Source: an uncultured Romboutsia sp. (GTDB lineage Bacteria; Bacillota; Clostridia; Peptostreptococcales; Peptostreptococcaceae). Taken from it: a DNA stretch of 13,980 bases. Both the position numbers and the translations under genes were made by a program. The stretch spans positions 1-13,980 of the forward strand of contig CALESE010000063.1 of the NCBI GenBank assembly GCA_937907205.1. Reading direction: 5' to 3'. Positions 1-8,000 of the stretch are shown piece after piece. Position 1 is the stretch's first letter. Each line of letters opens with the position of its first letter. The notes below the pieces were generated by a model that did no database searches, was not told the origin of the DNA, and worked only from the letters and a program-made list of their open reading frames with translations.

Positions 1-170
1 ATAACGTTATTTGTAAAATCTTCCACCATACCATTTTCATTTAATTTTTTAGATTTGCAGTATACAGTTACTATCCAATTATGACCATGTAAATTTTGAC
101 ATTTACTCTCATAATTTAAAGTTAAGTTATGTGCTCCTGCAATTTCCATTCTTTTTGATACATAATACAT
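1..170 (-). CDS. queD: QueD, 6-carboxy-tetrahydropterin synthase (partial, N-terminal 56 residues)
   Basis: This is the first part of a gene that runs off the left edge. QueD converts dihydroneopterin triphosphate to 6-carboxytetrahydropterin, the second committed step toward preQ0. Visible family marks are AGAHNL (first zinc His) near residues 11-16, a Cys near residue 24, LHGHNW (two further zinc His) near 27-32, and GMVEDF near 48-53. The ATG at 170 is preceded by AGGAGG at 178-183 with ideal spacing. The gene follows the upstream ORF (stop at 184) by 13 bases and so probably belongs to the same operon. Unlike the QueD-like protein just upstream, all catalytic positions that can be seen here are intact. 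Confidence 0.9.
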   Translation of the reverse strand, partial: MYYVSKRMEIAGAHNLTLNYESKCQNLHGHNWIVTVYCKSKKLNENGMVEDFTNNV

Positions 171-183
171 ATATCATTCCTCC

Positions 184-849
184 TTAATTTAATATTATTT
201 TTGTAGAATATTCTTCTTTAATAGAAGATAATTCCATTTCAATTATTTTTATATCTTTAGAATATTTATAAATTTCATATAAATTATAAGATACTTTATT
301 CTTTAGATATTGAATTAAATTTTCTGCTACTACTTCATCATCTAACTCTATAAACGGAATTGAATATTTTTCTAAAGTTTTAGCAATTTCTTTGCAAATA
401 ACGTTATTTTTATTAAATATAAATTGTCTATCAGGTACAGAATCTTTTAAAATTTTAGTTAATTCTTCTTGTGGAATTATCATACCTAAAGGTTCAATTT
501 GAGGTCCCTCAACTATAACTTTCAATTTATATGTTCTACTATATAAACCATCATATTCAGTGTTAAATTTCGGTAATATATGAGCTGTTTCAAATGTTAC
601 ACTACAACTTGTTTGTAATTTCATTTGATTCTTCTCCTTTCTTTTATATGGTAAATCATGTCCAAATAATTGTATGTACTTTGGTCTTAATATTTTTATT
701 GCCTCTTTGCATTGATCTTTATTAAACATTGAAACATGAGTTATTTCTGATGGTAAATTCATTTGAGCTGCTAACCATTTATACATAGTATTACGAGCCT
801 TTTTCTTATTTGAACTACATAACCATATTGCATCTAAATATAAATGCAC
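184..849 (-). CDS. DUF3268-like half domain fused to a QueD-like protein lacking zinc ligands
   Basis: The ORF reads 221 residues from a GTG at 849. Residues 1-75 resemble the C-terminal half of the phage zinc-finger-containing DUF3268 family (MYKWLAAQMNLP, then FNKDQC); the Cys-rich half is absent. From Met76 onward the chain follows the QueD/PTPS fold: a FETAH motif, then KLKVIVEG, GMIIP and AEN in family order. Where QueD has Cys and HGH it reads EYDGLYSRTY, so Cys and two zinc His are missing, and PTxEN is replaced by VVAEN. I infer a pseudoenzyme or regulatory paralogue of the intact queD downstream. The true start is uncertain. Met76 (ATG at 624) has a strong AAAGGAG at 634-640, so a 146-residue protein is likely made alone. 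An upstream in-frame ATT at 885-883 lies just after AAGGAGG, but that ribosome site is buried in a hairpin. Confidence 0.65.
   Translation of the reverse strand: MHLYLDAIWLCSSNKKKARNTMYKWLAAQMNLPSEITHVSMFNKDQCKEAIKILRPKYIQLFGHDLPYKRKEKNQMKLQTSCSVTFETAHILPKFNTEYDGLYSRTYKLKVIVEGPQIEPLGMIIPQEELTKILKDSVPDRQFIFNKNNVICKEIAKTLEKYSIPFIELDDEVVAENLIQYLKNKVSYNLYEIYKYSKDIKIIEMELSSIKEEYSTKIILN
622..640 (-). promoter_or_regulatory. Internal ribosome binding site and start for the QueD-like domain
   Basis: AAAGGAG at 634-640 lies eight to nine bases before an ATG at 624-622, in frame inside the longer ORF. It matches the strength of the sites before other genes here and sits exactly at the boundary between the DUF3268-like and QueD-like parts. 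This suggests either a former gene boundary that lost its stop, or two proteins made from one frame. Confidence 0.6.
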
Positions 850-886
850 TGTATGTCTATAATGTTTTACATTTTTATAACCAATC

Positions 887-934
887 TGTTACACCTCCTT
901 TTATTATTTATAACATGTTTAAGAAGATGTAACA
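887..934 (-). promoter_or_regulatory. 14-bp hairpin sequestering a Shine-Dalgarno sequence
   Basis: On the minus-strand RNA, UGUUACAUCUUCUU (934-921) can pair along all 14 positions with AAGGAGGUGUAACA (900-887), including two G-U pairs, around a 20-base loop. The 3' arm contains the full AAGGAGGU ribosome binding site before the DUF3268/QueD-like ORF. The two wobble pairs become A-C mismatches on the plus strand, so the fold is specific to the transcribed strand. No U-run follows, so a translational switch or RNase site is more likely than a terminator. Confidence 0.55.
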
Positions 935-949
935 AATACATTTATATTA

Positions 950-1429
950 TTAATAAATAGTTTTATCTAATTTATTTTTAAATGAATTAAAAGCTTTAAT
1001 AGTTTCATCTCTATCCATTGGAATTGTTTCTAATATAGAAGAAGCTTCTTCAGAATTTTGAGATAATAAATCTAAATATTTATATATAAAATCATCTCTA
1101 AATCCTATATCTGCAGCATCTTCTTTTGTATTACCATAATATACAGTCTTTATATTAGCCCAAATAATTGCTGATAAACACATAGGACAAGGATAACAAC
1201 TAGTGTATAATTCACATCCAGTTAAATCAAATGTTTTTAGATTTTGACAAGCATTTCTTATTGCCATTACTTCTGCATGAGCTGTAGGATCATTATTTTC
1301 TAACACATGATTATTTCCTACTCCTACAACTGTATCATCTTTGACAATTACTGCTCCAAATGGTCCTCCTGCATTTGTTAATAAATTTTGTTTGCTTAAT
1401 TCATCTGCAATTTGCATAAATTTATTCAT
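950..1429 (-). CDS. guaD: Guanine deaminase-like cytidine/deoxycytidylate deaminase-fold enzyme
   Basis: This 159-residue protein has the length and layout of bacterial GuaD (about 156 residues), which hydrolyses guanine to xanthine and ammonia. The zinc and catalytic site is plain: HAE at residues 51-53 and PCPMC at 80-84 (Cys81 and Cys84). GuaD-type context follows, including ELYTSC before the Cys pair, EDAADIGFRD, and a long C-terminal helical tail. It starts at ATG 1429 with AGGAGG just upstream and overlaps the phosphoribosyltransferase stop by eight bases, so translation is probably coupled. A tRNA-adenosine or other purine deaminase is the alternative, but the EDAADIGF segment favours GuaD. 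A role in purine supply for the deazaguanine pathway, or in lowering free guanine, is inferred from position only. Confidence 0.8.
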   Translation of the reverse strand: MNKFMQIADELSKQNLLTNAGGPFGAVIVKDDTVVGVGNNHVLENNDPTAHAEVMAIRNACQNLKTFDLTGCELYTSCYPCPMCLSAIIWANIKTVYYGNTKEDAADIGFRDDFIYKYLDLLSQNSEEASSILETIPMDRDETIKAFNSFKNKLDKTIY

Positions 1430-1949
1430 TAAAATGACCTCCTTTTAAAACATTTAATGATTCTTTAAAATCATTTATAATACTTATATCATTAATTTTA
1501 TATAATAAATTATTAATTACTTTTGTAATATTATCATCGGCTTTTTGAATATCTTCATTTGATCTTATATCTTCCCAAGGGAAACTAATCCAATTATCTC
1601 TTTTATTATATATCCAAAAATCAGGTTCAACTAAGGGATTATTTTTATAATACATTGAAGCTATTTTATAGCCTTTATCTTTCCAAGCTTCAGCTGTTTT
1701 ACCAGTATCTACTATATCATCTACTACTAAACAACCTTTTTGAGGAGCGCCTAAAAAAGGTAATCCATATTTATGTGATATCATAACTGCAAATAATAAA
1801 CCACCTCTTGCAGGACCATAAACACCTGTAAATTTGTTTTCTTCAACAAAGTCTTGTAAAGAATTTATAAAATGATCTACATCTACCCAAGTAACATATT
1901 CTTTTTCTACTGTTATATCTCTTTCATCACGTTCATTATTATTAAACAT
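1422..1949 (-). CDS. Purine (xanthine/guanine-type) phosphoribosyltransferase
   Basis: The 175-residue protein has the type I phosphoribosyltransferase signature VVDDIVDTGKT at residues 75-85, which binds PRPP. It also has an upstream GPARGG loop at 45-50 and WISFPWE at 120-126, as in xanthine/guanine and hypoxanthine phosphoribosyltransferases. The likely reaction joins a purine base to PRPP to give the nucleotide. The start at ATG 1949 follows AAAGGA. The gene starts 16 bases after the small upstream ORF ends and overlaps the guanine deaminase start. Together the pair could turn guanine into XMP or GMP. Whether a 7-deazaguanine base is a substrate cannot be told from sequence. Confidence 0.8.
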   Translation of the reverse strand: MFNNNERDERDITVEKEYVTWVDVDHFINSLQDFVEENKFTGVYGPARGGLLFAVMISHKYGLPFLGAPQKGCLVVDDIVDTGKTAEAWKDKGYKIASMYYKNNPLVEPDFWIYNKRDNWISFPWEDIRSNEDIQKADDNITKVINNLLYKINDISIINDFKESLNVLKGGHFNE

Positions 1950-1965
1950 TTTTCTAATTCCTTTC

Positions 1966-2343
1966 TTATACAGGGTATATATCAGAAAAGTCTAATATAT
2001 ATCCTATATATTTATTTATATCTTTCTTTATATTCTTATCATAACAACCAATACCTACATTAAAACTAGTTTCATTAAATTTTATATCTAATATTTCATA
2101 TTTAAAATTAGTAACACGTTTTATATATATACAACCTCTAGTAACTCCTAAAGCTCTAAATACAATTCGTTTTCTAGTTTTGGTGGAAAAAGTTACTAAA
2201 TCATTATAAATACAGCTATATTTCATATTCTTATCCAAATTATTAAATAAAATATATTTATCCATAAAATCTGTCATTTCACATACTAAATCTTTGCTTT
2301 TACTATTAAATTTATATTTCAATTTTAAAATTCTATCATTCAT
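1966..2343 (-). CDS. Hypothetical protein, 125 residues
   Basis: I do not recognise this protein. It is rich in Lys, Asn, Ile and Tyr, and has no membrane segment or signal peptide. A basic central stretch (residues about 55-65, TRKRIVF) and a C-terminal segment with several Asp and Lys (YDKNIKKDINKY) are the only notable parts. The ATG at 2343 follows AAGAGGT. It starts 13 bases after the transporter stop and ends 16 bases before the phosphoribosyltransferase start, so it is a member of the operon and likely translated. Its place between a precursor transporter and a purine salvage enzyme suggests, but does not prove, a role in the same pathway. Confidence 0.7.
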   Translation of the reverse strand: MNDRILKLKYKFNSKSKDLVCEMTDFMDKYILFNNLDKNMKYSCIYNDLVTFSTKTRKRIVFRALGVTRGCIYIKRVTNFKYEILDIKFNETSFNVGIGCYDKNIKKDINKYIGYILDFSDIYPV

Positions 2344-2356
2344 ATAATATAACCTC

Positions 2357-3028
2357 TTATTTTTTCAATTTTAAATATTTAACAAATTTTGCAGTTATTG
2401 GAGATATAATAGCTTCTACAAGTGTTTCAATACATGTAGTAAATAAGACTAATTGAGTTATCATTGCCCATGAATTTTCAATTGTTCCAGGAATATTTAA
2501 TGGAGCAAAAGCTATTAAATAAAATAAAGCATTATCTATAAGTTGCCCAAATAAAGTAGATATTATAGCTCTAAACATAAATCTTTTAGAATCATTTTGA
2601 TCTTTACTTTTAATTTTCATTAAATACATAATTTGTGTATTTATAAAATTACCTAATAAAAAAGCTGTAATAGATCCTATAACAATTCTCCATCCAGTAC
2701 CTAATACAGTAGCATAAGAACTTTGAATAAAATCATTAGTTCCTGGAATTATAATAGCTATCCAACATACTAAATTAAATAAAAGATTTAATATTGCACC
2801 ACATGTAAATGTTTGTATTGCTCTTTTTTTACCCCATATTTCCGTTATAACATCCATGCAAGCAAATACTAACCATGATATTAAAGTACCTCCTGTTGTT
2901 ATAGCTATCATTGAATTGCCAAAAGTCTTTACAGCTAAAATATTTTGCATTATTGTACCTGCTATATATCCAGCAGTTATTATTATTAACCAATTTGATA
3001 TTTTTATATTTTTTAATTTATTTAACAT
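2357..3028 (-). CDS. yhhQ: Queuosine-precursor transporter, YhhQ/VUT family
   Basis: A 223-residue membrane protein with about six hydrophobic segments and the family motif DVITEIWGKKRA at residues 59-70, followed later by the FGQLIDNALFY element. YhhQ imports preQ0 or preQ1 in bacteria, and copies occur in phages that carry 7-deazaguanine DNA-modification genes. The ATG at 3028 follows CUAGGAGG at good spacing. Its 55-base leader after queC can form a stem that may be a preQ1-type riboswitch. The likely role is to supply preQ0/preQ1 from the medium to the phage's DpdA or to bypass missing steps of synthesis. Confidence 0.88.
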   Translation of the reverse strand: MLNKLKNIKISNWLIIITAGYIAGTIMQNILAVKTFGNSMIAITTGGTLISWLVFACMDVITEIWGKKRAIQTFTCGAILNLLFNLVCWIAIIIPGTNDFIQSSYATVLGTGWRIVIGSITAFLLGNFINTQIMYLMKIKSKDQNDSKRFMFRAIISTLFGQLIDNALFYLIAFAPLNIPGTIENSWAMITQLVLFTTCIETLVEAIISPITAKFVKYLKLKK

Positions 3029-3033
3029 ATTTA

Positions 3034-3080
3034 ATTCCTCCTAGTATTTTTATAGTTGGTCGGATTTACATACAACTATT
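3034..3080 (-). promoter_or_regulatory. Possible preQ1-I-like riboswitch in the transporter leader
   Basis: On the RNA, AUAGUUG (3079-3073) pairs with CAACUAU (3058-3052) around a 14-base loop ending GAC. The stem is followed at once by an A-rich tail, AAAAAUACUAGGAGG, which runs into the ribosome binding site of the transporter. A short P1 stem, a C just before its 3' strand, an A-rich tail and overlap with the SD are the layout of class I preQ1 riboswitches, and the gene controlled fits. The loop is longer than usual and the pseudoknot is only weakly suggested (loop GUA with tail UAC), so this is tentative. Confidence 0.3.
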
Positions 3081-3083
3081 TAT

Positions 3084-3807
3084 TTAATTTAATTTTTTTA
3101 CATCATTATTTATATATTCAATAGGATCTTCGATACCATTTGCTTTAAAAGCATTTAATCTGTCAATACAAGTACCGACATGTTGAGCAAGCTTTTTCTC
3201 CACCTTCATAACAAGACCATGTTAATTCATATGGAACTCCTATTTCTAATCCTGTTTTTACTACTCCTGCTTTATTCATATTAATTAAAGGTCTGTTAAT
3301 ATGAATTTTTCCATATGTTCCTATACTAATAGCTTCATCCATAGCTTCTGCAAATTCAGGACTACAATCAGCATAAGCTTCTCCAGCAGCATCATCTGCA
3401 TGAGCTCCGTAATAAACTTCTACTTCTTCACCTGGAAATAAACTATCTGCATAAGCAGTTGCTATTGATAATAATAATCCATTTCGAAAAGGAACATAAG
3501 TAGCAACTCTACCTTCACCATTTTCAGCTATTTGTTCTGCATAACTTTTATGTTCAATTTCAGATCCACCTTTCATTAAAGTACAAACATCTTTTGCGTA
3601 TTTCATAACATTAGAAATATCTTCTTCTATATGTTTTACTCCATAATAATCAGCAATTTTTTGTGCACATTTTAATTCTTTATCATGTTTTTGTCCATAA
3701 TATAATGATGCAGTGATTACATTTTCTTTTCCATATTTCTTAACAGCTAATCCAACACATGTAGTAGAATCTACTCCTCCTGAACTTAATACTAATGCTT
3801 TTCCCAT
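3084..3807 (-). CDS. queC: QueC, 7-cyano-7-deazaguanine (preQ0) synthase, with a +1 frameshift
   Basis: QueC uses ATP and ammonia to turn 7-carboxy-7-deazaguanine into preQ0. The frame from ATG 3807 shows the PP-loop SSGGVDSTT (residues 8-16), YYGQKHDKE and PFRNGLLLS. It then enters the zinc site, C199 ... C207-S-T-C210, and stops four codons later at 3163. Skipping the single C at 3177 (TGT-C-GGT) gives GTCIDRLNAF and a complete C-terminal helix ending at 3084, for 240 residues in all, the normal family length. The fourth zinc Cys (C213) lies only in the shifted frame, so the 0-frame product should be inactive. The gene sits 50 bases after dpdA. Either a +1 translational shift at CGG or a one-base error explains it. 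Confidence 0.88.
3175..3180 (-). other. +1 frameshift site in queC (TGT-C-GGT)
   Basis: The 0-frame reads TGT CGG TAC and terminates after TTG TAT TGA. Dropping C3177 restores the invariant Gly-Thr-Cys of the QueC zinc motif. The 0-frame codon at the slip is CGG. Confidence 0.8.
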
Positions 3808-3845
3808 TTCTATTCCTCCTTTTAAATTTATATTTTTATATTAAG

Positions 3846-3868
3846 GCCTATTCTTTATTAGAATAGGC
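3846..3868. terminator. Hairpin at the dpdA stop, possibly a bidirectional terminator
   Basis: A perfect 8-bp stem GCCTATTC/GAATAGGC with a 7-base loop overlaps the last codons and stop of dpdA. On the plus strand it is followed by GC then five T, the form of an intrinsic terminator. On the transcribed minus strand the following bases (CUUAAUAU) are a poor U-run. It may attenuate or process the dpdA-queC transcript rather than end it. Confidence 0.45.
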
Positions 3869-4790
3869 GCTTTTTAATTAAATAATTTTTATTATTAATA
3901 CTATTAGCTAAATTATGCCAATATTCTATATTTGTAATTAATAATTTAGTTTTTTCATCAGTCCTAAAGTTATTTTCTTCTTCTAAAATTTCTTCACTTT
4001 TATTTGATTCTATTTCATCAAATTTAGCTTGTTCTAATGAATTTCGACCTCTTGGTTTAAATATTTTATTATAATCATTAGATCTATAAGATCCAAATTC
4101 AGTACATTCAAATCCATGATTAGCATTCATACCCGGAGTAAATGAATCACAAGATTCAAAAGGATACTTTCTCCATAGTTTTTCAGAACTAACACCAAAT
4201 CCATGAACTTTAACATTTGGATTTTTACTTTCTTTGATAACATTAAAAGCTCTTGTTAAAAAATCTTCTCTTACTTTGGTAGTTTTTCCAACTAAACCAC
4301 CTAAAGCTATATAATCTAAATGTCTACCTTGCTCATCAATAAAATCCATAGCTTGTTGTAAATATTCAAATGGTTCTCCTACATGGAATGTATATAATAA
4401 TTTTTGCGGATTATTTAATCGCTTATACATATATAAAAAATTTTCCCATGTAGCTTTAGCACAATCTTCTTTTTCTTTAACTGTACCATCAGGCATTGGA
4501 ATAACATCTATTTGTCCAAATAATGTAACATATTTATCCCATTTATTTATCCAATTAATATATTCATCTACATTAATTTCAATATCTTTACTCCAAGCTG
4601 TAAATGCACCAGAATCTATCATAATTGAACCTTTGGTTATACTAAATGCATCTAATATTTTTTCATCAGGTAAATTTTTAAAGTACCAATAAGAATGTAA
4701 GCTGTTAAAATCTCTATCACCTAAATTTTTTACATAATATTCTCTAAATTTACCAGATAAATTTCCTGAAAATACATTATAAAATTTCAT
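3858..4790 (-). CDS. dpdA: Phage DpdA-type DNA 7-deazaguanine transglycosylase (TGT fold)
   Basis: The 310-residue protein resembles phage homologues of tRNA-guanine transglycosylase that exchange guanine in DNA for a 7-deazaguanine base. Motifs in order are IDSGAFTAW (Asp59, residues 58-66), GQIDVIP (92-98), FHVGEP (135-140), IALGGLVG (161-168, the base-binding loop) and VHGFGV (195-200), then CDSFTPG. Residues after about 250 form a charged tail without a clear domain. The start at ATG 4790 follows AAGGAG, 15 bases after the polymerase stop, so it is cotranscribed with pol and queC. Flanking queC, transporter and queD genes support a DNA-modification rather than a tRNA role. Which guanine context is modified cannot be read from sequence. 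Confidence 0.88.
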   Translation of the reverse strand: MKFYNVFSGNLSGKFREYYVKNLGDRDFNSLHSYWYFKNLPDEKILDAFSITKGSIMIDSGAFTAWSKDIEINVDEYINWINKWDKYVTLFGQIDVIPMPDGTVKEKEDCAKATWENFLYMYKRLNNPQKLLYTFHVGEPFEYLQQAMDFIDEQGRHLDYIALGGLVGKTTKVREDFLTRAFNVIKESKNPNVKVHGFGVSSEKLWRKYPFESCDSFTPGMNANHGFECTEFGSYRSNDYNKIFKPRGRNSLEQAKFDEIESNKSEEILEEENNFRTDEKTKLLITNIEYWHNLANSINNKNYLIKKRLF

Positions 4791-4805
4791 AAATTTTGCT
4801 CCTTA

Positions 4806-5048
4806 TTATATATTTTGTTCATAATATTCTTTTTCTTTATATAATCCTGTTGTTGTAAAATCGTTATATTGAGCAATAGTTGCTTCATTATCATCTAAAT
4901 CTATATCAGGACCATACCAATATCCAAAACATTCTACATCACATTTCATTGGTACTCCTATTTTTTCTGCTCCTGATTTGATCATTAATTGACTCATTAA
5001 TTCTGCGCATCTTTTGCGATTTATAAATGGACATTCTGCTATTACTTC
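4806..5048 (-). CDS. Polymerase exon 8, C-terminus
   Basis: Codes residues 698-777, starting at Glu698 of motif C (EVIAECP), through GVPMKCDVE typical of phage Pol I ends, then an acidic and Tyr-rich tail to TAA at 4806-4808. A TTG at 5051 could look like a start but lies in the intron. Confidence 0.87.
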   Translation of the reverse strand, partial: EVIAECPFINRKRCAELMSQLMIKSGAEKIGVPMKCDVECFGYWYGPDIDLDDNEATIAQYNDFTTTGLYKEKEYYEQNI

Positions 5049-8000
5049 CAAATTTGTTAATCATATAATTTCTTATATGTTCAGACTATATCTTCAATAT
5101 AATTAATGCCTACCACTTCGAATAGTGCTAATATCTATTCTACATTGTTACATTCATCACAATTAGTCGTTACACTTTCCTGTCGAATATTTTTATTATA
5201 TGAATGTAGTTTTGTATGAGTATGACAATTATTAATATCTGATATAGTGCTAATTGGAATATTAGTTTTCTTTGAAATTTCTTTATAAGAAAAATTACTA
5301 TTTTCTAATAATTTAATAACTTGCAAACATTGTTCATCTTTATAAATATGAAATTTTTTACCTCGTCGACTTTTATTTGCTTTAATAATATTTTGATTCA
5401 TTGGAATAAGTTGACAATTATCAGGATAATATCCTTTATCTGTATCAATCCTATCAATAGAATAACCTTCTTGATAATTATTTTTTAAAGCCCAATCTAA
5501 AAATAAATAACAATGATGCCATTCAGTACATACTTTTATTCCTTTAGCTCCATAATATTCATATGATTTGTGATTAATATTATTACATCTTTCTAACATT
5601 CCTTTCCATATATACCATATATTCGGATAATCTCTTCGCATACCCCATAGTTTTTCTTTATTCATATAATATCACCTCCTTCAGGCTTAGCACGGTATTA
5701 CCATATCCTATTTTCTAGGACTTAGGCTCTCTTACCACCTTAGAATTTCTTCTTAGTTGACCGTTAGCAACTTATTATATATTATAACAAGTTACACCTC
5801 TTTTGCTTGAGTTCAATAGGTTTTAACATGACAAAATCTTATATATTATCATGTACAGGAAACAACATCTTAAATCCTAAATCCTTTAATTCTTGATTTG
5901 TTCCCAATAAAATCATAGCACGCTTCGACATGTCTGCCGCACTTCCTTGAATTATAGAATTGACTCTATTTATCTATTTATTTCTAAATAGTTAGACTAT
6001 ATTTTTAATATTAATCATTTATAATATTATGTACCCCTTCCACTCGTAACTCATCCTCGAGTGTACTCCTCCACAACAGAGGATAGTCGTTACATCTTAT
6101 TTACCACTACTTCTTCCATATAAAATTAAATTACTAATTATACTACGAGCTATATTAAATTTATTACTTAATTCAGCATTTGTAAATCCTTCAACTCTTA
6201 AATCTCTTAATTGATTAATAAATTCTTCAGAATATTTTAGATTATTTTGGGCTAATGTTTTATATTTACTAAAATGAGTACATTTACTTTTAGAAATTTT
6301 ATGTTTAGTTTCATCATAGCATTTATGATTCCAATTGTTTGTATGCTTATTATACATAGGATTTTTAGTCCCTAATAAAATTCCTTTATTTGCTTTACTT
6401 ATTTTTAAACTCATTTCTTTATTATTTGTCTTATTATTCTGATAATTATAAACATTTTCAGATTCAATACCTCCAAAATAATCAATCCAATAATCTTCTT
6501 TCATTTGAGCTAAATTATCGTTACAAGCTTCTATTAATTGAAATTTAAAATTTGAAAGCATATATTTATTATAATCAGTTTGTAATATATGATTTGAATG
6601 TTCGTTATTTCTTAATAATCTCTTATGTTCTAAAAATCTTCTTTTAATATTATTTGTCTGTCCTATATAAATTTTATTATTAACCAAACATTGTATCTTA
6701 TAAATATATTTCATATAAATTCTCCTAGTAGTATAAATCTTGACACGGTATTACCATATCCTATTTTCTAGGACTTAGGCTCTCTTACCACCTTAGAATT
6801 TCTTCTTAGTTGACCGTTAGCAACTTATTATATATTATAACAAGTTACACCCTTGAGTAATGAGGTTCAATACATACAGGCAATCAAATTCACCTGTCTA
6901 TTACTTTCAGCTATATAACCACTATTATTAGTGATATCTATACCTTCTTGAGCAGCTTTTTCTATAATTTTTGTTCTTCTATATTGATTTGCTTTTTCTA
7001 ACATATTAATATAATAATCTTTTATATCTTGACTAACTTCTTCATTTACAGAAGAAGTTGCTGTAAATAATGGATTAAAATCAACAGGTCTTTTATCATT
7101 ATATTTAAAAGCAAAACGTTCATCTTGTATATGAGCTAAATAGCGCCTTCTCAATATATTTTATATTTCTATAAAAATTAGACTATATCTTCTAGATAAT
7201 TACCTAGTATACCATTTCCACCAGTAACTCATCTTCTGATGTACTCCTCCACAACAGAGGATAGTCGTTACACTTTATTTTTTAAATAAAGTACTACCAA
7301 ATCTAATCAATCTATATAAAGTATTATTATTTATATTTGGATATAATTTATAAATAGCTGTATATGAACCTAATTCTTTATATTTATTTTTAAGTTGTGC
7401 AATAAATTCTTGAGAATATTTTGAATTATTTCTATATCTTTCTTTTGCTATTTCAGATAATAATTTCTTACATTCTTCACTTCTCTTTTTTCCTTTATTT
7501 GCTATAGAAACTTTCTTTCGCATTATTTCAATACTTTCTTTTTTATGTTTTTTACCATACATACCATTTTTACTACCACTAACCGATTTGGATAAATTAT
7601 ATTTATATTCATCATTATATCCATTTCTATCTTTTTCATTGTATGTATATTTTGAAAATATTCCTTTGTAGTTATTTATCCAATATGTTTCTCGTTCTAA
7701 AAGATTATCTTTTTTACATTCTTCTATAATTTCAAATTTAAAATTTTCTTTTCCATATTTATTATAATCTTCTTGCAAATATTTATTATCACTTTTATTT
7801 CTATTTAAACGATTAAAATGTTCATACTTTCTTCTTTTAAAATCAATTGTTTGTCCTATATAAACTTTATTATTTATTAAACAAGTAATTTTATAAATAT
7901 ATCCATTTTGATTTGACATTATTTTATCACTTTCTTTAAAAAATTTTAGCACGGTATTACCATATCCTATTTTCTAGGACTTAGGCTCTCTTACCACCTT

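Larger units (their letters stand above)
5049..5847 (-). ncRNA. Group I intron 7 of polymerase (799 nt)
   Basis: Lies inside motif C between Asp697 and Glu698. The guide GUCAUGU pairs over seven positions with exon ACAUGAU (terminal U-G) and the intron ends in G5049. It carries the 108-bp core repeat, and GAUAUAGUC is near 5085. A short stem CAUAUAA/UUAUAUG after P7 is a likely P9. Confidence 0.86.
5963..6891 (-). ncRNA. Group I intron 6 of polymerase (929 nt)
   Basis: Splits codon 659 (NRQ-V-NSI). Guide GCCUGU pairs with exon ACAGGU (terminal U-G), which predicts splicing after T6892. That would make the intron end in U rather than the expected G. Splicing after G6893 would give a terminal G instead, with the same protein. 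The core carries the 108-bp repeat, and AUAGUC is near 5997. Confidence 0.82.

Noticed and set aside
1872..2063. Plus-strand ORF of 63 codons
   Set aside because: It is antisense to two well-supported genes, made of low-complexity Tyr/Ile/Ser/Leu sequence, and has no convincing ribosome site.
2856..3044. Plus-strand ORF of 62 codons
   Set aside because: It is the antisense shadow of the YhhQ-type transporter; hydrophobic codons on one strand give hydrophobic codons on the other.
3846..3868. Strong transcription terminator ending the polymerase-dpdA unit
   Set aside because: The required U-run is on the plus-strand side only; on the transcribed strand the run is weak and queC follows directly with its own SD, so I keep it only as a possible bidirectional hairpin.
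7920..7952. Longer N-terminus for the intron 5 nuclease (GTG start)
   Set aside because: The GTG belongs to the conserved intron core CCGUGCUAA and has no upstream SD.
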